The position numbers and the translations under genes were made by a program. The notes below the pieces were generated by a model. That model was not told the DNA's origin, ran no database searches, and was given only the letters and a program-made list of their open reading frames with translations. A stretch of 64,000 bases of DNA from Manis javanica (lineage: Eukaryota > Chordata > Mammalia > Pholidota > Manidae): NCBI RefSeq assembly GCF_040802235.1, contig NC_133169.1, positions 45,391,034-45,455,033 of the forward strand, written 5' to 3'. Numbering within the stretch: position 1 is the stretch's first letter; every line of letters begins with the position of its first letter. Shown here in pieces: positions 1-11,139 of the stretch.

Positions 1-1513
1 TTAATACTTAAATAGAAATACTATACGTTTCTTTGTTTTATACAGAATAAGATTTTATATAAGTGTGACATGGAAAATATGTGCTCACTTCTCTCACTAA
101 TGAACTACTCAGAGAAGAAAGCATTTCAGGCAGTTCCTTTAATAAATATTTTTGGCATTTGGGAATATTCACATTTCTCCTTAAGCCTATTACTCTATCT
201 TTCATTATCTTATTCTTTCAGTATCTTACATTTTTAACATCATCATTTTTCCCTAGAAGATTGTTTGTCATATCATACATTTAAACAAGTTTTAGTTCAC
301 ACTTACTCTAAAAGTTTAAGGGTAAGTTTTACAAAAAGAAATAAAACATAGTTTTACTAAAAATCACCAAAGTGCACAGAGCAATATTTTTATTTGTTGA
401 CAAACCTGTAACAGGAAGGTCAGGCATGTACCTGCTCTGCACGTGACTGTGACCTGAGAGCCCACGACGAGAAGCCGCTTTCCGAGGCAGGAGGGGAAAT
501 GAAGGCGATCTGGAAGGGGATATTCCAAATAATGATTTGGTACACACACAAATTAATCAATTATGTCAATTTATTCAAAGCAGCTAATGGAACATCTAAT
601 AAATTCTTTTTGAGAAACAGAAGTAGGTGATTTACTGCAAAAATAAAATGTTTCTATAATTCTGTCCTATTTTGTAGGTTTTGAATGCATGTCTCATCTT
701 TCTATGAGGCTTGCTCAGTTTTCGCCACTAATGTTCCTAAGCATACATCCATTTATTTCATTTTTCATATTTATTTATGTTCTTATGTATTACATTGTTC
801 ACTCACTAGAATCAAGCAACTGAAAACAGGATAATTTTCCTCCAAAATTTTCAAGTCTAGAACGGCTTTAAGCTAATTTAGAACAACTTGAACATTATTG
901 AAAGCTGAACTTTTCAGATCATAGATATTTCAGCACTAAAAATGAGTTTTTCATGGCACTATTTAACTATCTCTCTGGATGAAATAAATAGAGTCCATGT
1001 GGTTAATTCATGCTTTGTTGAAACAAATCCTATTGCATGTAATTAGGAAATGATATTCAATTGGGTAAGTAAATAAAGGTCTAAAGTCCTTGGATCACTC
1101 AAAAATCATAGTCATTTGTCTGCTTCAGATGGTACAACTTGTGATGAAAGGTTATGGTTATTTTTATTTCTTATTTTTATTTATATTGTTTTATAAATTA
1201 CATTTCTTGTCAAAAGGTCAAATATTTTCTGTTAGATTTGTTTAAAAATATTCCATATATCCACTCTGCCAACATAAGTTTCTAAATTTTTCCACATCCT
1301 TCTTCTCACTAGATTGTGATTAGATTTGGTATCTTCTTTGTAAATGATGCATTATGTGGATTGTTTTCCATTTACAATACATTTCTTGATTTCAGTTTTG
1401 TTTTTTGTTTTTTTTTGAGGCTGATGTGATGACCAGACAGAATCGACAAATTATTAGGTTTTCAGGTCTATACCAACACCATCTTGATTTCAAGTAGCGT
1501 TCTCATGGGATTC

Positions 1514-1515
<2 letters not shown>
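1..1515. other. AT-rich intergenic DNA, no gene seen
   Basis: No open reading frame here resembles a known protein. The only compositional change is a short GC-richer patch at about 400-530, with no recognisable domain on either strand. The rest is AT-rich and probably decayed repeat sequence that I cannot classify. Confidence 0.6.
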
Positions 1516-1544
<29 letters not shown>

Positions 1545-1545
1545 G
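1516..1545. repeat. (GT)n microsatellite
   Basis: An uninterrupted run of about 15 GT dinucleotides. Confidence 0.95.
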
Positions 1546-3726
1546 TTTCTTTCAGTCTCCTTTAGATACAGGTACTCTGATGCACGAACTGGCAGTATGG
1601 TCCCTTAGTACTTAAGACATTGTCTATTGTCCACCTGATATGGCAAGATTGGAATAAGCCACCTAACCAACATATCATGTTGACTAATACATTGTATTTA
1701 ACATTTGACATATTCTTTCAATTTTTATGTAGGACATTAGGTAACAGGAAATATTTTCCAACAAAAATGTTCTACCTTTTTACTCAGGAAATTATTTATG
1801 ATAATTCTACTTTTCTGCCACTTTGCAGCAAAAAGACGTTTTGTTAAACTAATTTAAAGAAACACAGACCACTTAACCCTGTAATAATTGTCATTGTAAG
1901 GGAAATTGAAAATGCAACATTCTAATTCAGTGCCCCCAAATACCTGCTATTTTACCCAAGAAACACCGTACCAGGTGGAAACATCACCTTGACAGATGAT
2001 CAGAATGACAAATTATGAATGTATAATTATATAAACTTTAGAGATCAAATGTTCTAGAGAGGATTTTTCAATGTAGGATACTATTGGGAATTGGGCAACA
2101 TTTATACTAAATAGCTTAAGATTGGGCAATACAATGGGGTAATGACCTTGAGGTGAAGTTTTAAGTGTAACAGGGCAAATAATGATAAGCCAACTCATGT
2201 TTTCCATAGCAGGCTAATGACCGAAATAAATAAAATGTCTTCCAAGACACATTGGATTATCACTTTCCTGATGTAATTAGCAAAGTTATTTGTTGTTTTG
2301 CAGTGTTAACTTCCTGAGAAGGAATTTAGTGAAGCACACAATTACGCTGGTGCAGGTACTCTCTGTTCCCTATAATACCTTGTGATTGTTCCCCAATATG
2401 GATTATTCCTGCAGATAAAGTGAATGATTCAGATCTGCATCAGTGTTTACTATAACACCATGGACTATCAATAGTCTTTGTGATCAGTTAAACCTCTGCA
2501 AGTGTCAGGCTTTCCTATATTTTTATGATTGGATAGCACAGTGTCTGTGTGACAACATCCAGAAACTGGTAACAAATGGCAGCACTGTAATGTAGAATAA
2601 TAATTAGAGGGTAACTGACATCAGAATTTGCAGCCCACTTCTGTCTAATCCTGGAGCCAAGTGTGCAGCACTCAGATGAAAGGGACAGATCCTATCTTCA
2701 ACTGAAGGACCATCAGAACTAGACATTGTGTTGTTAGATAAATTATAGATTACTTATTTAAAGTGCTATTTTCTAGGACATTTGGTGATTGTAAAAATGC
2801 TGAAGAGTCCTGTAGTGACCAAAGCAGACCATGTTTCCCCTAATATTACCCATGTTCCACCTTAAAATGTCAATATTCTATCTGGAGTTCTGTTGTTTGA
2901 AACAAGTGCCTGTCAAATTATATGTATATTGTGAGGGACTGGCTTACATATTAAGTCTTATGGTATTTTTCTCACTGTGTAGTTCACTCATGATTTTCTA
3001 AACCAAAATATATATGATTTTCCCCAATTCTCATTCTTTGTGTGAAGTACTGAGGGTTAAGGTTAGACAAAGTTAGGCCAGAAATCACTTTCAGAGTCTA
3101 AGTTATTAATTCTCAAATGGAGATTCAGTTTTTCTGTCCAGCCTAAGGTGCAGCAAATTGAATCAGTTTTCAGGATGGAACATGATGGCTTATCTTTTGC
3201 TAATATATGATTATGCTGTGGCCCTTTAATATAAGTTTGACCCCATATGAGTGCTCTGATTGCTAAAGGTTTACTGAAAATTTCATCAAGGATATCTAAA
3301 ACAAAAAAAATACATAAAAATGATTGATTAATTAGTGAGCATGCCTCATACCAGTCATAGTCAAGGAGATTTCAGGTATACACTATCATCTCTGAGTCCA
3401 TCCTCAAGGCCTACTACTGTGAAAATATGAGCAACTATCCAACATCTGCAAAAGGCCCACGGATGTTGTTAGTGCAAACAGCAGCCCCTGTCCTACATAT
3501 CACACATAATGCTTGTAGACTTCTGGCCACCATGCCCTGCATGGTGATGGCCATCCAAAAGCCATGTAGTGGATGGACTATATATTTGGGGGAGCAGGTT
3601 ATTCATTTAACATTCTTGGCAAAGGGAATGAGGTAGAAATCAAATGAAGGTAAATATAGATACTACATTTAGTGTAATTTTCTTAGTCAAATTCCTAGGG
3701 AATTGTAGCCAAATGTTGGACATTTG
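1546..3726. other. Intergenic DNA, no gene seen
   Basis: AT-rich sequence without a supported reading frame. Short ATG-initiated frames occur (for example near 1,620 and 3,427) but have no recognisable domains and look like chance ORFs. Confidence 0.6.
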
Positions 3727-3884
3727 GATAAGACAGATGGATAAGAATCAAGGAGAAAATAATTATGCTGAGACTAATATGAGGGTGAGGGTCCTTATGA
3801 GTGTCGATAAGACAGATGGATAAGAATCAAGGAGAAAATAATTATGCTGAGACTAATATGAGGGTGAGGGTCCTTATGAGTGTC
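3727..3884. repeat. Perfect 79-bp tandem duplication
   Basis: Two head-to-tail copies (3,727-3,805 and 3,806-3,884), identical at every base by eye. Each starts GATAAGACAGATGG and ends CTTATGAGTGTC. The absence of mismatches in a neutral region suggests a recent duplication. Confidence 0.93.
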
Positions 3885-4845
3885 ACAGTTAAGGTGTAAC
3901 AAGTGACTGTAAGGGATTCAGAATCTTAACAGAGAAGGAAGAAAATAGCTAAAGAAATAAAGACCAAGAGGACTGAGTTTGCAGCATGATGGTCTGTAGC
4001 TGCTATTAACTGTATTTTGTTCAGTTACTGCTTGAAAAAGGATTCCACCTTACTTAGTCATCTACCATTTCTGAATGTATTGTTTGGAAACTGACTTCTT
4101 TTGAAGGATTTTTCTTAATAATTAAAAATGTTCAGTTTGAGTCCCATAGCAAGGACAACTTTCTGATTTTATTCACGGATGGCTTATATTGAATTGCAAA
4201 GGATGGATGTAAGGAGCCACCTCTGGGTTTTCTTACTGTGCGGTTTAACAGGCCCAGCAGCTGTCCTTTCCAGTGGGGCCGAAGCCTGTCTTTCCCGAGG
4301 TTCTAGATGAGCAGGACTCCTTGCAGGGCTCTGGTTTACTTCTTTCCTCAGAAGCTGCTTCTTATTGTTAGCCTTATTTTACACCTGTGATGGCTGGATG
4401 TATTGAAAAATATCAAATGCTACCTTCAGCTTGTTTAATACTCCTTCCTCATTTTACCCATTTTGTCTTGTTTTTTATTAAAAGCAGGATAGAAGAAATT
4501 AGGCTGTGTTTTTAACACAGTATACGCATTTTCTTCATTGTTTGATATTTTTCACATTCTGCATAAAACAGTGTTACTAAACTTTCTGACACTACATAAT
4601 AAAGTTTGCACTTCAATTTCCACTTCCCTTTAAGCCCTAAGTGACAGTTTTTTCAGACTCCACAGCATTTCTGTTAATGGTTTCATCAGGCACTTGGCAC
4701 TTTAACTCCTGCTTCTCCAAGCCTTCTGTCCGAGTTCAAAGACTGTCCTGCTTAGTTTTTGTTCTTAGGACATTGTCCCACTTCCAGTTACCAAAACCTT
4801 TACTAAATATAAATGGATGCCTAAAAAGTATCCACAGAACTTTAT
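3885..4845. other. Intergenic DNA, no gene seen
   Basis: Mixed-composition sequence with a slightly GC-richer section at about 4,200-4,350. No supported reading frame or recognisable repeat. Confidence 0.55.
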
Positions 4846-5275
4846 GTTTTCAAATAAATATTTATTATCTCATTATTTCTGTAGATCAGAAAACCAGGAG
4901 CAGCTTGTCTGAGTGATTCTACCTCAAGATTTCCCACTAGTTTGTAGTCAGGCTACTGGCTGCCTCCTCATCCAAAGCGTCTAGTGGCACAGAAAGTGTG
5001 TGCATGTGAGCTCACGAGCGTAACTGCACAACAGGCCACCGGACTGGCCATGGGGACCTGTGGGCTTCTCCTCAAGACCCAGCATTGGGCTTCCATCGGG
5101 CTGGCCGGTGCCAGAACAGGAGGAGTGCCCAGCATGGCTCCTGTGTTTGGTTAGTACTTCGCTTCGATGTGCCATCCCATCGCTTATGCTGGGTTTCAAC
5201 TGTTACAAGTAACTCAGTAAGTTCAGGGACTGCTACTTAGGGGAGGGGCTGACACAGGGCGTCAATACCAACAGA
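4846..5275. repeat. Ancient interspersed repeat, possibly MaLR/LTR-related
   Basis: The start reads like TTTATTATCTCA...TTTCTGTAGATCAG, followed by an AGCTTGTCTGAGTG-type stretch. The end reads GGGGAGGGGCTGACACAGGGCGTCAATACCA. This order of landmarks is common to an old family of mammalian repeats that I associate with MaLR-type LTRs. A second, more decayed copy appears at about 30,590-30,935 beside an OR pseudogene. The family name is uncertain. Confidence 0.4.
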
Positions 5276-6203
5276 TGACGCTTTCAAACAACCAGGAAAC
5301 CCCAGTCAAAATATATTTAAAACAATTTTCAAGATACTGGACACTGTGCAACAAAGGACAAAAATAATCGAGAGACTTCAAGCAAGTGAGTCAATCCCAC
5401 AGTTGCCCATACTGATGGCCATGAGCAACCTGGGTCCATGGGATAACCTTGGGGTAAGTGGGATCTTGGTGAAATCCATTGAATATCATGACTCGGTGAG
5501 GTGGAAGCTGTATTCTGGGCAGTTCAAGCTGGATATGTTTCAGAATCCCAGGTAGTAGTGGTCTACAGGGAATAAGGCTGGAAATCTGCACATGCACTGT
5601 GGGGCACTTCCAAAGGCCAGTAGAGGGGCTACTGACCTGGTTAGAGCAAAGAGTGCCAGGTGCTCACACGGGCTGGGAACTGTGCCTGCACCTGACAGAT
5701 GACATGGAAAACCTTGTCATTCAGAGGACACTGGGTACACTGTTCAGAAGACATTTGCATCAGGATAACCCTCTTCCAGTCCTCCTCATAAATCTCAAGG
5801 GATGACAGGAAGGCAATAAAGGGATACTGAATGGTTAAATTGTGCACTTGAACAATGCCAGGTATCTTTAGTGGAATAAAAAATAACACTAAAATCGTTA
5901 AATTCACAATATATGGCACCCAATCAACAATTATCAGGCACTCAAACAAGGAGAAAAATTCAAAACATGGTTAGTATAAAGCAGAAAAACAGATCTAAGC
6001 CAGAAGTGCATGTTAGAAAACAACTGAAATTGTTACTGTATTCATTTGTCCTATGCTCATAAAGTTAGGTTAGTGACATGAAGAGTATACACAACCCAAA
6101 TAGCACTTACAGAAATAAAAATAGCAATATTGTTATATGAAAATAACATGAGATCATGTGTTCCTCGCAGAACTCCTTTTGGGTTCCCAGACCTGATTTC
6201 AAG
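5276..6203. other. Intergenic DNA, unidentified moderately GC-rich segment
   Basis: The stretch 5,390-5,800 is richer in GC than its surroundings and has several overlapping short frames on both strands, the longest on the minus strand at 5,949-5,641. None shows a domain I recognise, so it is more likely an old repeat or decayed retrocopy than a gene. Confidence 0.5.
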
Positions 6204-6207
6204 GTGT

Positions 6208-6247
<40 letters not shown>
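6204..6247. repeat. (TG)n microsatellite
   Basis: About 22 TG units with one interruption near the start. The low-complexity run creates spurious Val-Cys and Thr-His repeat ORFs on both strands. Confidence 0.95.
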
Positions 6248-6248
<1 letters not shown>

Positions 6249-6670
6249 AGGTGGTGGATGGGGGGTGGGGGGACCTTCCCTGAAACATCACCAAGGAATT
6301 TTGAACACAAGCAGGATGTCTCAGAACTCTATTCTGATGCTTTCGGCCCAGAGAAAGCTCCTGATACCCCAGGGTACAGGCTCTGTCCTGCAGGACTCCC
6401 CTCCACCCCCCACTCCACACGCAGGTCACAAGCCTCAGGCACTTACCTGTGCTTCTGACCTACCAGTTACATTTTGGAGGTCCCCACGGCCTCCCCCTTA
6501 GGCTCAATTGACTTTCTAGAGCTTCTCACACAACTCAGGGAAACACTTGCATGTACCAGTCTAATAAAGATTCCTTAAAGGATGCAGGTTAACAGCCAGA
6601 TGGAGAGACATAGGGAAGGTCCCAAATAAAGGAGCTTCTATCCTCGTGGAGCTGGGGATCTGTTTCGGTG
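6248..6670. other. Intergenic DNA with possible old LTR remnant
   Basis: The segment 6,530-6,670 (AACTCAGGGAAACACTT, then an AACAGCCAGATGGAGAGACA motif) resembles an old mammalian interspersed repeat, but I cannot name the family. There is no gene. Confidence 0.4.
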
Positions 6671-7049
6671 GCCTGCGGCGGTGCTCTGGTTCCCCAGGCA
6701 TGGGAGCTCTCCGATGGACAGGCAGGTCACAAGAGAGAGGGTTGCTCTTCTCATGGGTTTTGTGAGCACCTCATTGCATAGGATACTGGTCCATAGTTTC
6801 TGTTATTGTATTAGCTTTATCTTTTTTCACTATAGGGGTAATGTTGGCCTTATAAAATGGTTTGGAAAATATTCTTCTTCAATTAGGTTTGTATAGAGTT
6901 TGGTAGTATATATTTCTTAATGTTTGGTGGACTTAACTAGTGAAGTTGATGAGATCTGGATACTTTGTGTGAATGTGTTTTTTATCTACAAACAAACTTG
7001 AGAATTGTAAGATCTTTTCACTATACATCTGTTCTTAAGTGGCATTTTG
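6671..7049. repeat. 379-bp direct repeat, copy A (left of provirus)
   Basis: Begins GCCTGCGGCGGTGCTCTGG and runs through antisense LINE-1 ORF2 sequence. It matches 8,353-8,731 over its full length with about three or four mismatches (for example GGTTCCCC versus GGTCCCCC, and CTCATTGC versus CTCAATGC). The two copies bracket the partial provirus at 7,050-8,352. The duplicated sequence is host flank, not LTR, so this is not an ordinary target-site duplication. Confidence 0.93.
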
Positions 7050-7109
7050 GACTTTAGAACACTAGACAAAAATGGCCGCAGTGCAGCAGAGTGGCACAGC
7101 CAACAATCG

Positions 7110-7290
7110 AATCCAAAACACATGCCTAAAGTTTTGTGGAAGGATGTGTTAGAAGGAACATGGAAAGGCCCGGACCCAGTGATAATCTGGACCCGAAGCT
7201 CGGTTTGTGTTTTTCCACAGGACCAGCAGAACCCCGTTTGGGTGCCTGAACGTCTGATACGCAGAGTGGAAAACCCCGGAGCAGAAGTAC
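7110..7290 (+). pseudogene. Retroviral pol fragment: integrase C-terminus
   Basis: In the frame opened at 7,047, the motifs KVLWKDVLEGTWKGPDP (from about 7,128) and VWVPERLIRRVE (to about 7,271) match the DNA-binding C-terminal part of betaretroviral integrases, where a tryptophan-rich GPDPV-type motif precedes a WVPERLVR-type motif. Everything upstream in pol is absent, because the junction with host DNA falls at about 7,050. The frame overlaps the start of env, as is usual in this virus group. It cannot make an enzyme. Confidence 0.85.
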
Positions 7291-7293
7291 AAG

Positions 7294-7799
7294 ATGATCG
7301 CACTGCTTCTGCTCCTGCCATGGATCCTACAGCAGGCGACAGGGGAGCCGAGCTGCAGCTGCAGCCACCGCCACACTGACTATCACCATTCCTACAGCAG
7401 AGACGCTGAATGGTCTGTCCCAGGCCACTGCCTCAGCAATAACAGCACAGAACGTCATCAATGGCCATTTTAAGAATGGGATGGCCTTAGTCAACCAACG
7501 CATGAACCTTCTTCAAGAACAATTGGACCTCTTGGGGGAAGTTTTGTCTGTAGGCTGCGTATATGAGGGTGTATTACTGGTATTCTTTTTCATAATTATT
7601 CTAAAGCTGCCAACTTGTCCAGACAGTTAGGCAAGATGTTAAACGCCACCAAAGCCTGGTCAGGTGTAGTTGTCATAGGAATATTGCTAATTGTGGGCCT
7701 CTCCTGCTTAGGAAGAAAGTCTGTTACAAAAACAGCAACGGGGAGAACGGAAGGTCCTGTTGCAGGCCATGGCAGCGCTAGAAGAAAGCATCTCCCCTA
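7294..7799 (+). pseudogene. Retroviral env fragment: leader fused by deletion to transmembrane subunit
   Basis: An ATG at 7,294 opens a leucine-rich signal peptide (MIALLLLLPWILQQATG) overlapping the end of pol. After about 7,375 nearly all of the surface subunit is missing, and the sequence passes into a transmembrane-subunit ectodomain in a different frame (LSQATASAITAQNVI, then LLQEQLDLLGEVLSVGC). A second loss follows before ANLSRQLGKML, a hydrophobic anchor (VVVIGILLIVGLSCLG) and a cytoplasmic tail ending near 7,799. The frame changes and deletions make it non-functional. The layout matches betaretroviral Env. The identity of the family is good; the exact virus is unknown. Confidence 0.8.
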
Positions 7800-7980
7800 G
7801 AGTATAGCTTAATATGCTAGATCAGTAGTCAAGGACGGGTAAGATCAGGAGCTGCGCATATCAACCTAAGACAAAGCGCAGACCTAAGCTGTCTGTTGCC
7901 TGAAGATGGGTAAGAATGCCGCAGACTCCAGATGACCTAAGACAGGCATGATCCCCACAGCCCTTTAGTTATAAAACAAT

Positions 7981-7991
7981 AAAGGGGGAGA
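7981..7991 (+). other. Polypurine tract of the ERV
   Basis: AAAGGGGGAGA lies immediately upstream of the LTR start TGTGGGGG, the expected position for the plus-strand primer. Confidence 0.85.
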
Positions 7992-8352
7992 TGTGGGGGC
8001 CCGGCCTACGGCCGAGGCTGAGCCCCACTCTAGCTGGACAACGCCCTAAAGATGGCACCTGCTTCCTGCTCACCACCCTTTCCCCTCTTCCCTGTTGGGG
8101 ATTGGCCCAGCAGACTTCCGTACCCGTGCACAGCTCGTGCTGCCCGCTTAGAGTGGCGTGTAACACCTATCCGCTTAAAGGTCATGCATGATACTGTCCC
8201 AGATTAGTTGGGTGACTGAATATAAGGGAGCCCGCCAGGAGGGAGAAAAGCTGCCCGACAACTGCTGTAACCGCACGAGAGATTAGAAAATAAAGCCTAG
8301 AGAAGAATCAAGACCTTGGGCGTGTTGCTTCAGTCCCTGAAGAGTCGCGACA
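7992..8352 (+). mobile_element. 3' LTR of the betaretrovirus-like ERV
   Basis: A 361-bp LTR that starts TGTGGGGGCC after the polypurine tract and ends GTCGCGACA, giving the expected TG...CA termini. It contains a TATA-like ATATAAGGG at about 8,219 and a poly(A) signal AATAAA at 8,289-8,294. Host sequence (copy B of the 379-bp repeat) begins at the next base. No 5' LTR is present. Confidence 0.9.
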
Positions 8353-8731
8353 GCCTGCGGCGGTGCTCTGGTCCCCCAGGCATGGGAGCTCTCCGATGGA
8401 CAGGCAGGTCACAAGAGAGAGGGTTGCTCTTCTCATGGGTTTTGTGAGCACCTCAATGCATAGGATACTGGTCCATAGTTTCTGTTATTGTATTAGCTTT
8501 ATCTTTTTTCACTATAGGGGTAATGTTGGCCTTATAAAATGGTTTGGAAAATATTCTTCTTCAATTAGGTTTGTATAGAGTTTGGTAGTATATATTTCTT
8601 AATGTTTGGTGGACTTAACTAGTGAAGTTGATGAGATCTGGATACTTTGTGTGAATGTGTTTTTTATCTACAAACAAACTTGAGAATTGTAAGATCTTTT
8701 CACTATACATCTGTTCTTAAGTGGCGTTTTG
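8353..8731. repeat. 379-bp direct repeat, copy B (right of provirus)
   Basis: Second copy of the host segment 6,671-7,049, starting exactly after the LTR terminal CA. At its right end it runs without a break into more antisense LINE-1 ORF2, so this copy is in its ancestral context and copy A is the extra one. Confidence 0.93.
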
Positions 8732-9120
8732 AGGCTTGAGTCTTTCAAGGATGAATCTATTACAGTGAAGACCTCAATGTTGCAAAGCTTTCAATGTGGG
8801 CATAAACTTCATAATATTTTATATTATCCTTTAAAATTTTATAGACTATGATATCACTTTTCTTACTTCAGATATAATAATTTGTGTCTTTTTTTCCCCC
8901 TATTTGGTTCAAGAATTTTCAATGTTGCTAATATTTCAAAGTAGCAATTTTGTTTTCATTAATTTTTCTCTACTGTATTTCTATTTTCCATGTAATTAAT
9001 TTTTACATTTATATTTATTACTTCCTTCTGCTTGCCTGGGTTTAAGTTTTTCCTTTTATGTAATGTCTTAAGGTATATTTTGAGATTATTTATGGGAGAC
9101 TTTTCTTCTTTTATAATTTT
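8732..9120 (-). mobile_element. LINE-1 ORF2 fragment, antisense
   Basis: Continues the LINE-1 sequence of copy B (about 8,440 onward). Its plus strand is the T-rich complement of an ORF2 region upstream of the reverse transcriptase core. Landmarks are GTCTTTCAAGGATGAATC, TTTGTGTCTTTTTTTCC and TTTCATTAATTTTTCTCTACTG. Decayed, no open frame. Confidence 0.75.
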
Positions 9121-10240
9121 CATTTTTCAAAAATTATTATGCAGAGATTTCACTCCTTTTGTTGTACAGTTTATGAATTTTCACACAAATGTAGATTTGT
9201 CACCATAAATATTCAGAACAGAGAATAGTAACAATTTCCAAACTTCACATCCCTTAAGTTATGTTCACAATCTCCCTTCGCCTATACCCTTTAAAAACAC
9301 TAATCTGCTTCTTCCAAGAATGTCATAGGAATGGAATAATATACTCTGTCTCCTTTTCATACTGGCTCTTTATTCTGCCTAGCTAATATCTTTGAGATTC
9401 AGCCAACACATTGCTTTCTGTTTCTTTTAAATCCTGCTTTGCATTCCATCCTGTGGCTGTACTACAATTTGCTTACATGGTGAAGACATTTGAATTGCTA
9501 CTTCTTAATGGACATACATAAAGCTGCTATAAACTTTACTATTTTTATGAGATCATACATTACTGCTTCTCTAAGGTAAAAGCCCAGGATGAGTATAGAT
9601 TTATTAGAAACAAGCAAAATTACATGTAACCCAGAATATCATTGAGCTAAATTTTCTTCCGCATTTGATATTGTCATAATTTGTATGAGCCAATCCACTA
9701 CATGTGCCAAGGTATATTATTATATTTATTTGGATAATTTAACATTAATGCTGTTGAACATATTTTTCTTGTGATTCTAGGTAATAGTCATTCCTATTAG
9801 ATTAAATTAAACATTTGATCGAGTTTTTTCCATTTTTTGATAGGGTTGTTTGAGTTTTTATGTTGACATTTAAGAAATTTTTATATAATATGAGTATTCA
9901 ACAATTATATAAAATATTAAATCCTCACCCCAACTACTGTAGCTACTGTCAACATGGGAAGTTATTACAAAACTACCATCCCCATGACAACTTATGATTG
10001 AGATTTTGTGCCTCTTTATCACCTCTATGAATGCCACCCATCCACCCCAATCCCTCTCCCACGGTAACCACCAGTCACTTCTTAGTGTTTATGAGTCTAC
10101 TGCTTGTTTTATTTCTACATTTTCATTGTGCCCCACATGAGTTGCATTTAATCAAACAATTCTCCTTTCCATCAATGCCAGTTATTGAACAAAGACAAAT
10201 GGGGAGAGCAGCTACATATATAAAAATCTGCTTAAGTGTA
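9121..10240 (-). mobile_element. Old LINE-1 3' region fragments, antisense
   Basis: Two stretches (about 9,180-9,640 and 9,860-10,200) read as the complement of an old LINE-1 3' region: CACTAATCTGCTTCTT, GGAATGGAATAATATACTC, then GGTAACCACCAGTCACTTCT and GAGTCTACTGCTTGTTTTA. The same 3' motif recurs at about 47,830. Boundaries are approximate. The stretch 10,241-10,639 has no feature I can name. Confidence 0.65.
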
Positions 10241-10639
10241 CTGAGTTAATAAAAACATATATCCAAATAAGTGTTAAAGAATAAATGTAGATCATACACA
10301 CTGTCAAAACCACACCCCTGGCAATTGCCAAATTTTGTCTCCTCCCTAAACTTCTGTAACAATGGTACCTAAAACTTTCCTCCTGAATAAAGTTAAATAT
10401 TTTTTTCTTCTAGGAGACATACTGAGAATTATCCTTCTAATTTCCTATCCTGTGATTCAGAACACTATCAAGGATGAACTGATTGCTATAAAGTTAAATC
10501 ATTCAATAATAACTTGATAAAAAATTTATGAATTTCCCTTGGTGCAAAAAGTCTTCAGTTACATAGAAATGCTCAATCAAGTACACCCAATATAAACTGT
10601 ATAGTCCATATTTTTAGAACACAATTAATTAAAACAAAG

Positions 10640-11090
10640 AAACAACCAAAAGGTAGAACTAAGCTGTGTGTCCACCGAGAGAACGAGTCAGAAAAATGTA
10701 CATAAAACAGAATATTATTCAGCCTTAAAAATTAACTCTAACACATCCTACAACATGCATGATCCTTGAGAACCATATATTTAAGTGAAATAAAGCAGCC
10801 ATAAAAAGGCAGATCACATAGGTGATTCTGTTTATATGAGGTATACACAAAGTATTCAAATTCACAGAAAAAAAATTGGAATGCTTGTTGTCAGGTATAG
10901 AGAGCAGAAGGAAATGGAGAGAATTGGTTTAGTGGGTATATAGAATTTCAGTTTTATAACATGCTTGGGTTCTGGATATTGGTTGCATACTAAAGTGAAT
11001 CTAAGTAACAGTACTAAACTGTTACACAATAATGGTTGACTGTAAATTTTATGTTATAGATATATGACAACAATTTTTCAAAAACCTAAC
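10640..11090 (+). mobile_element. LINE-1 3' end, sense
   Basis: Sense-strand landmarks in the usual order are AATATTATTCAGCCTTAAAAA, a TACAACATGCATGATCCTTGAG-type segment, TTATATGAGGTATAC, a GGAATGCTTGTTGTCAGG-type segment and GTAAATTTTATGTTATAGA. These are the last part of ORF2 and the 3' UTR of an old LINE-1. Confidence 0.75.
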
Positions 11091-11139
11091 AGTCTATTTC
11101 TTTGTATAAACTCACAAAACACCCTTTGCTCCAAAGTGA

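Larger units (their letters stand above)
7050..7991 (+). mobile_element. Internal region of a 5'-truncated betaretrovirus-like ERV
   Basis: The 5' LTR, gag and most of pol are missing. What remains, in order, is the integrase C-terminus, the env leader, a fragment of the env transmembrane subunit, a purine-rich tract and the 3' LTR. Left of 7,050 the sequence switches abruptly to host LINE-1 sequence (copy A of the direct repeat). The gene order and motifs fit class II (ERV2/betaretrovirus-like) elements. All reading frames are broken, so no functional protein is encoded. Confidence 0.85.

Noticed and set aside
6130-6501. Overlapping 100-123 codon frames on the plus strand
   Set aside because: Their length is created by the (TG)n tract, which is open in several frames. 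There is no domain content outside the repeat.
6681-8578. Two nearly identical 71-codon frames (6,681 and 8,363) as a duplicated small gene
   Set aside because: They fall in the 379-bp repeat and read through antisense LINE-1. The duplication is structural, not genic.
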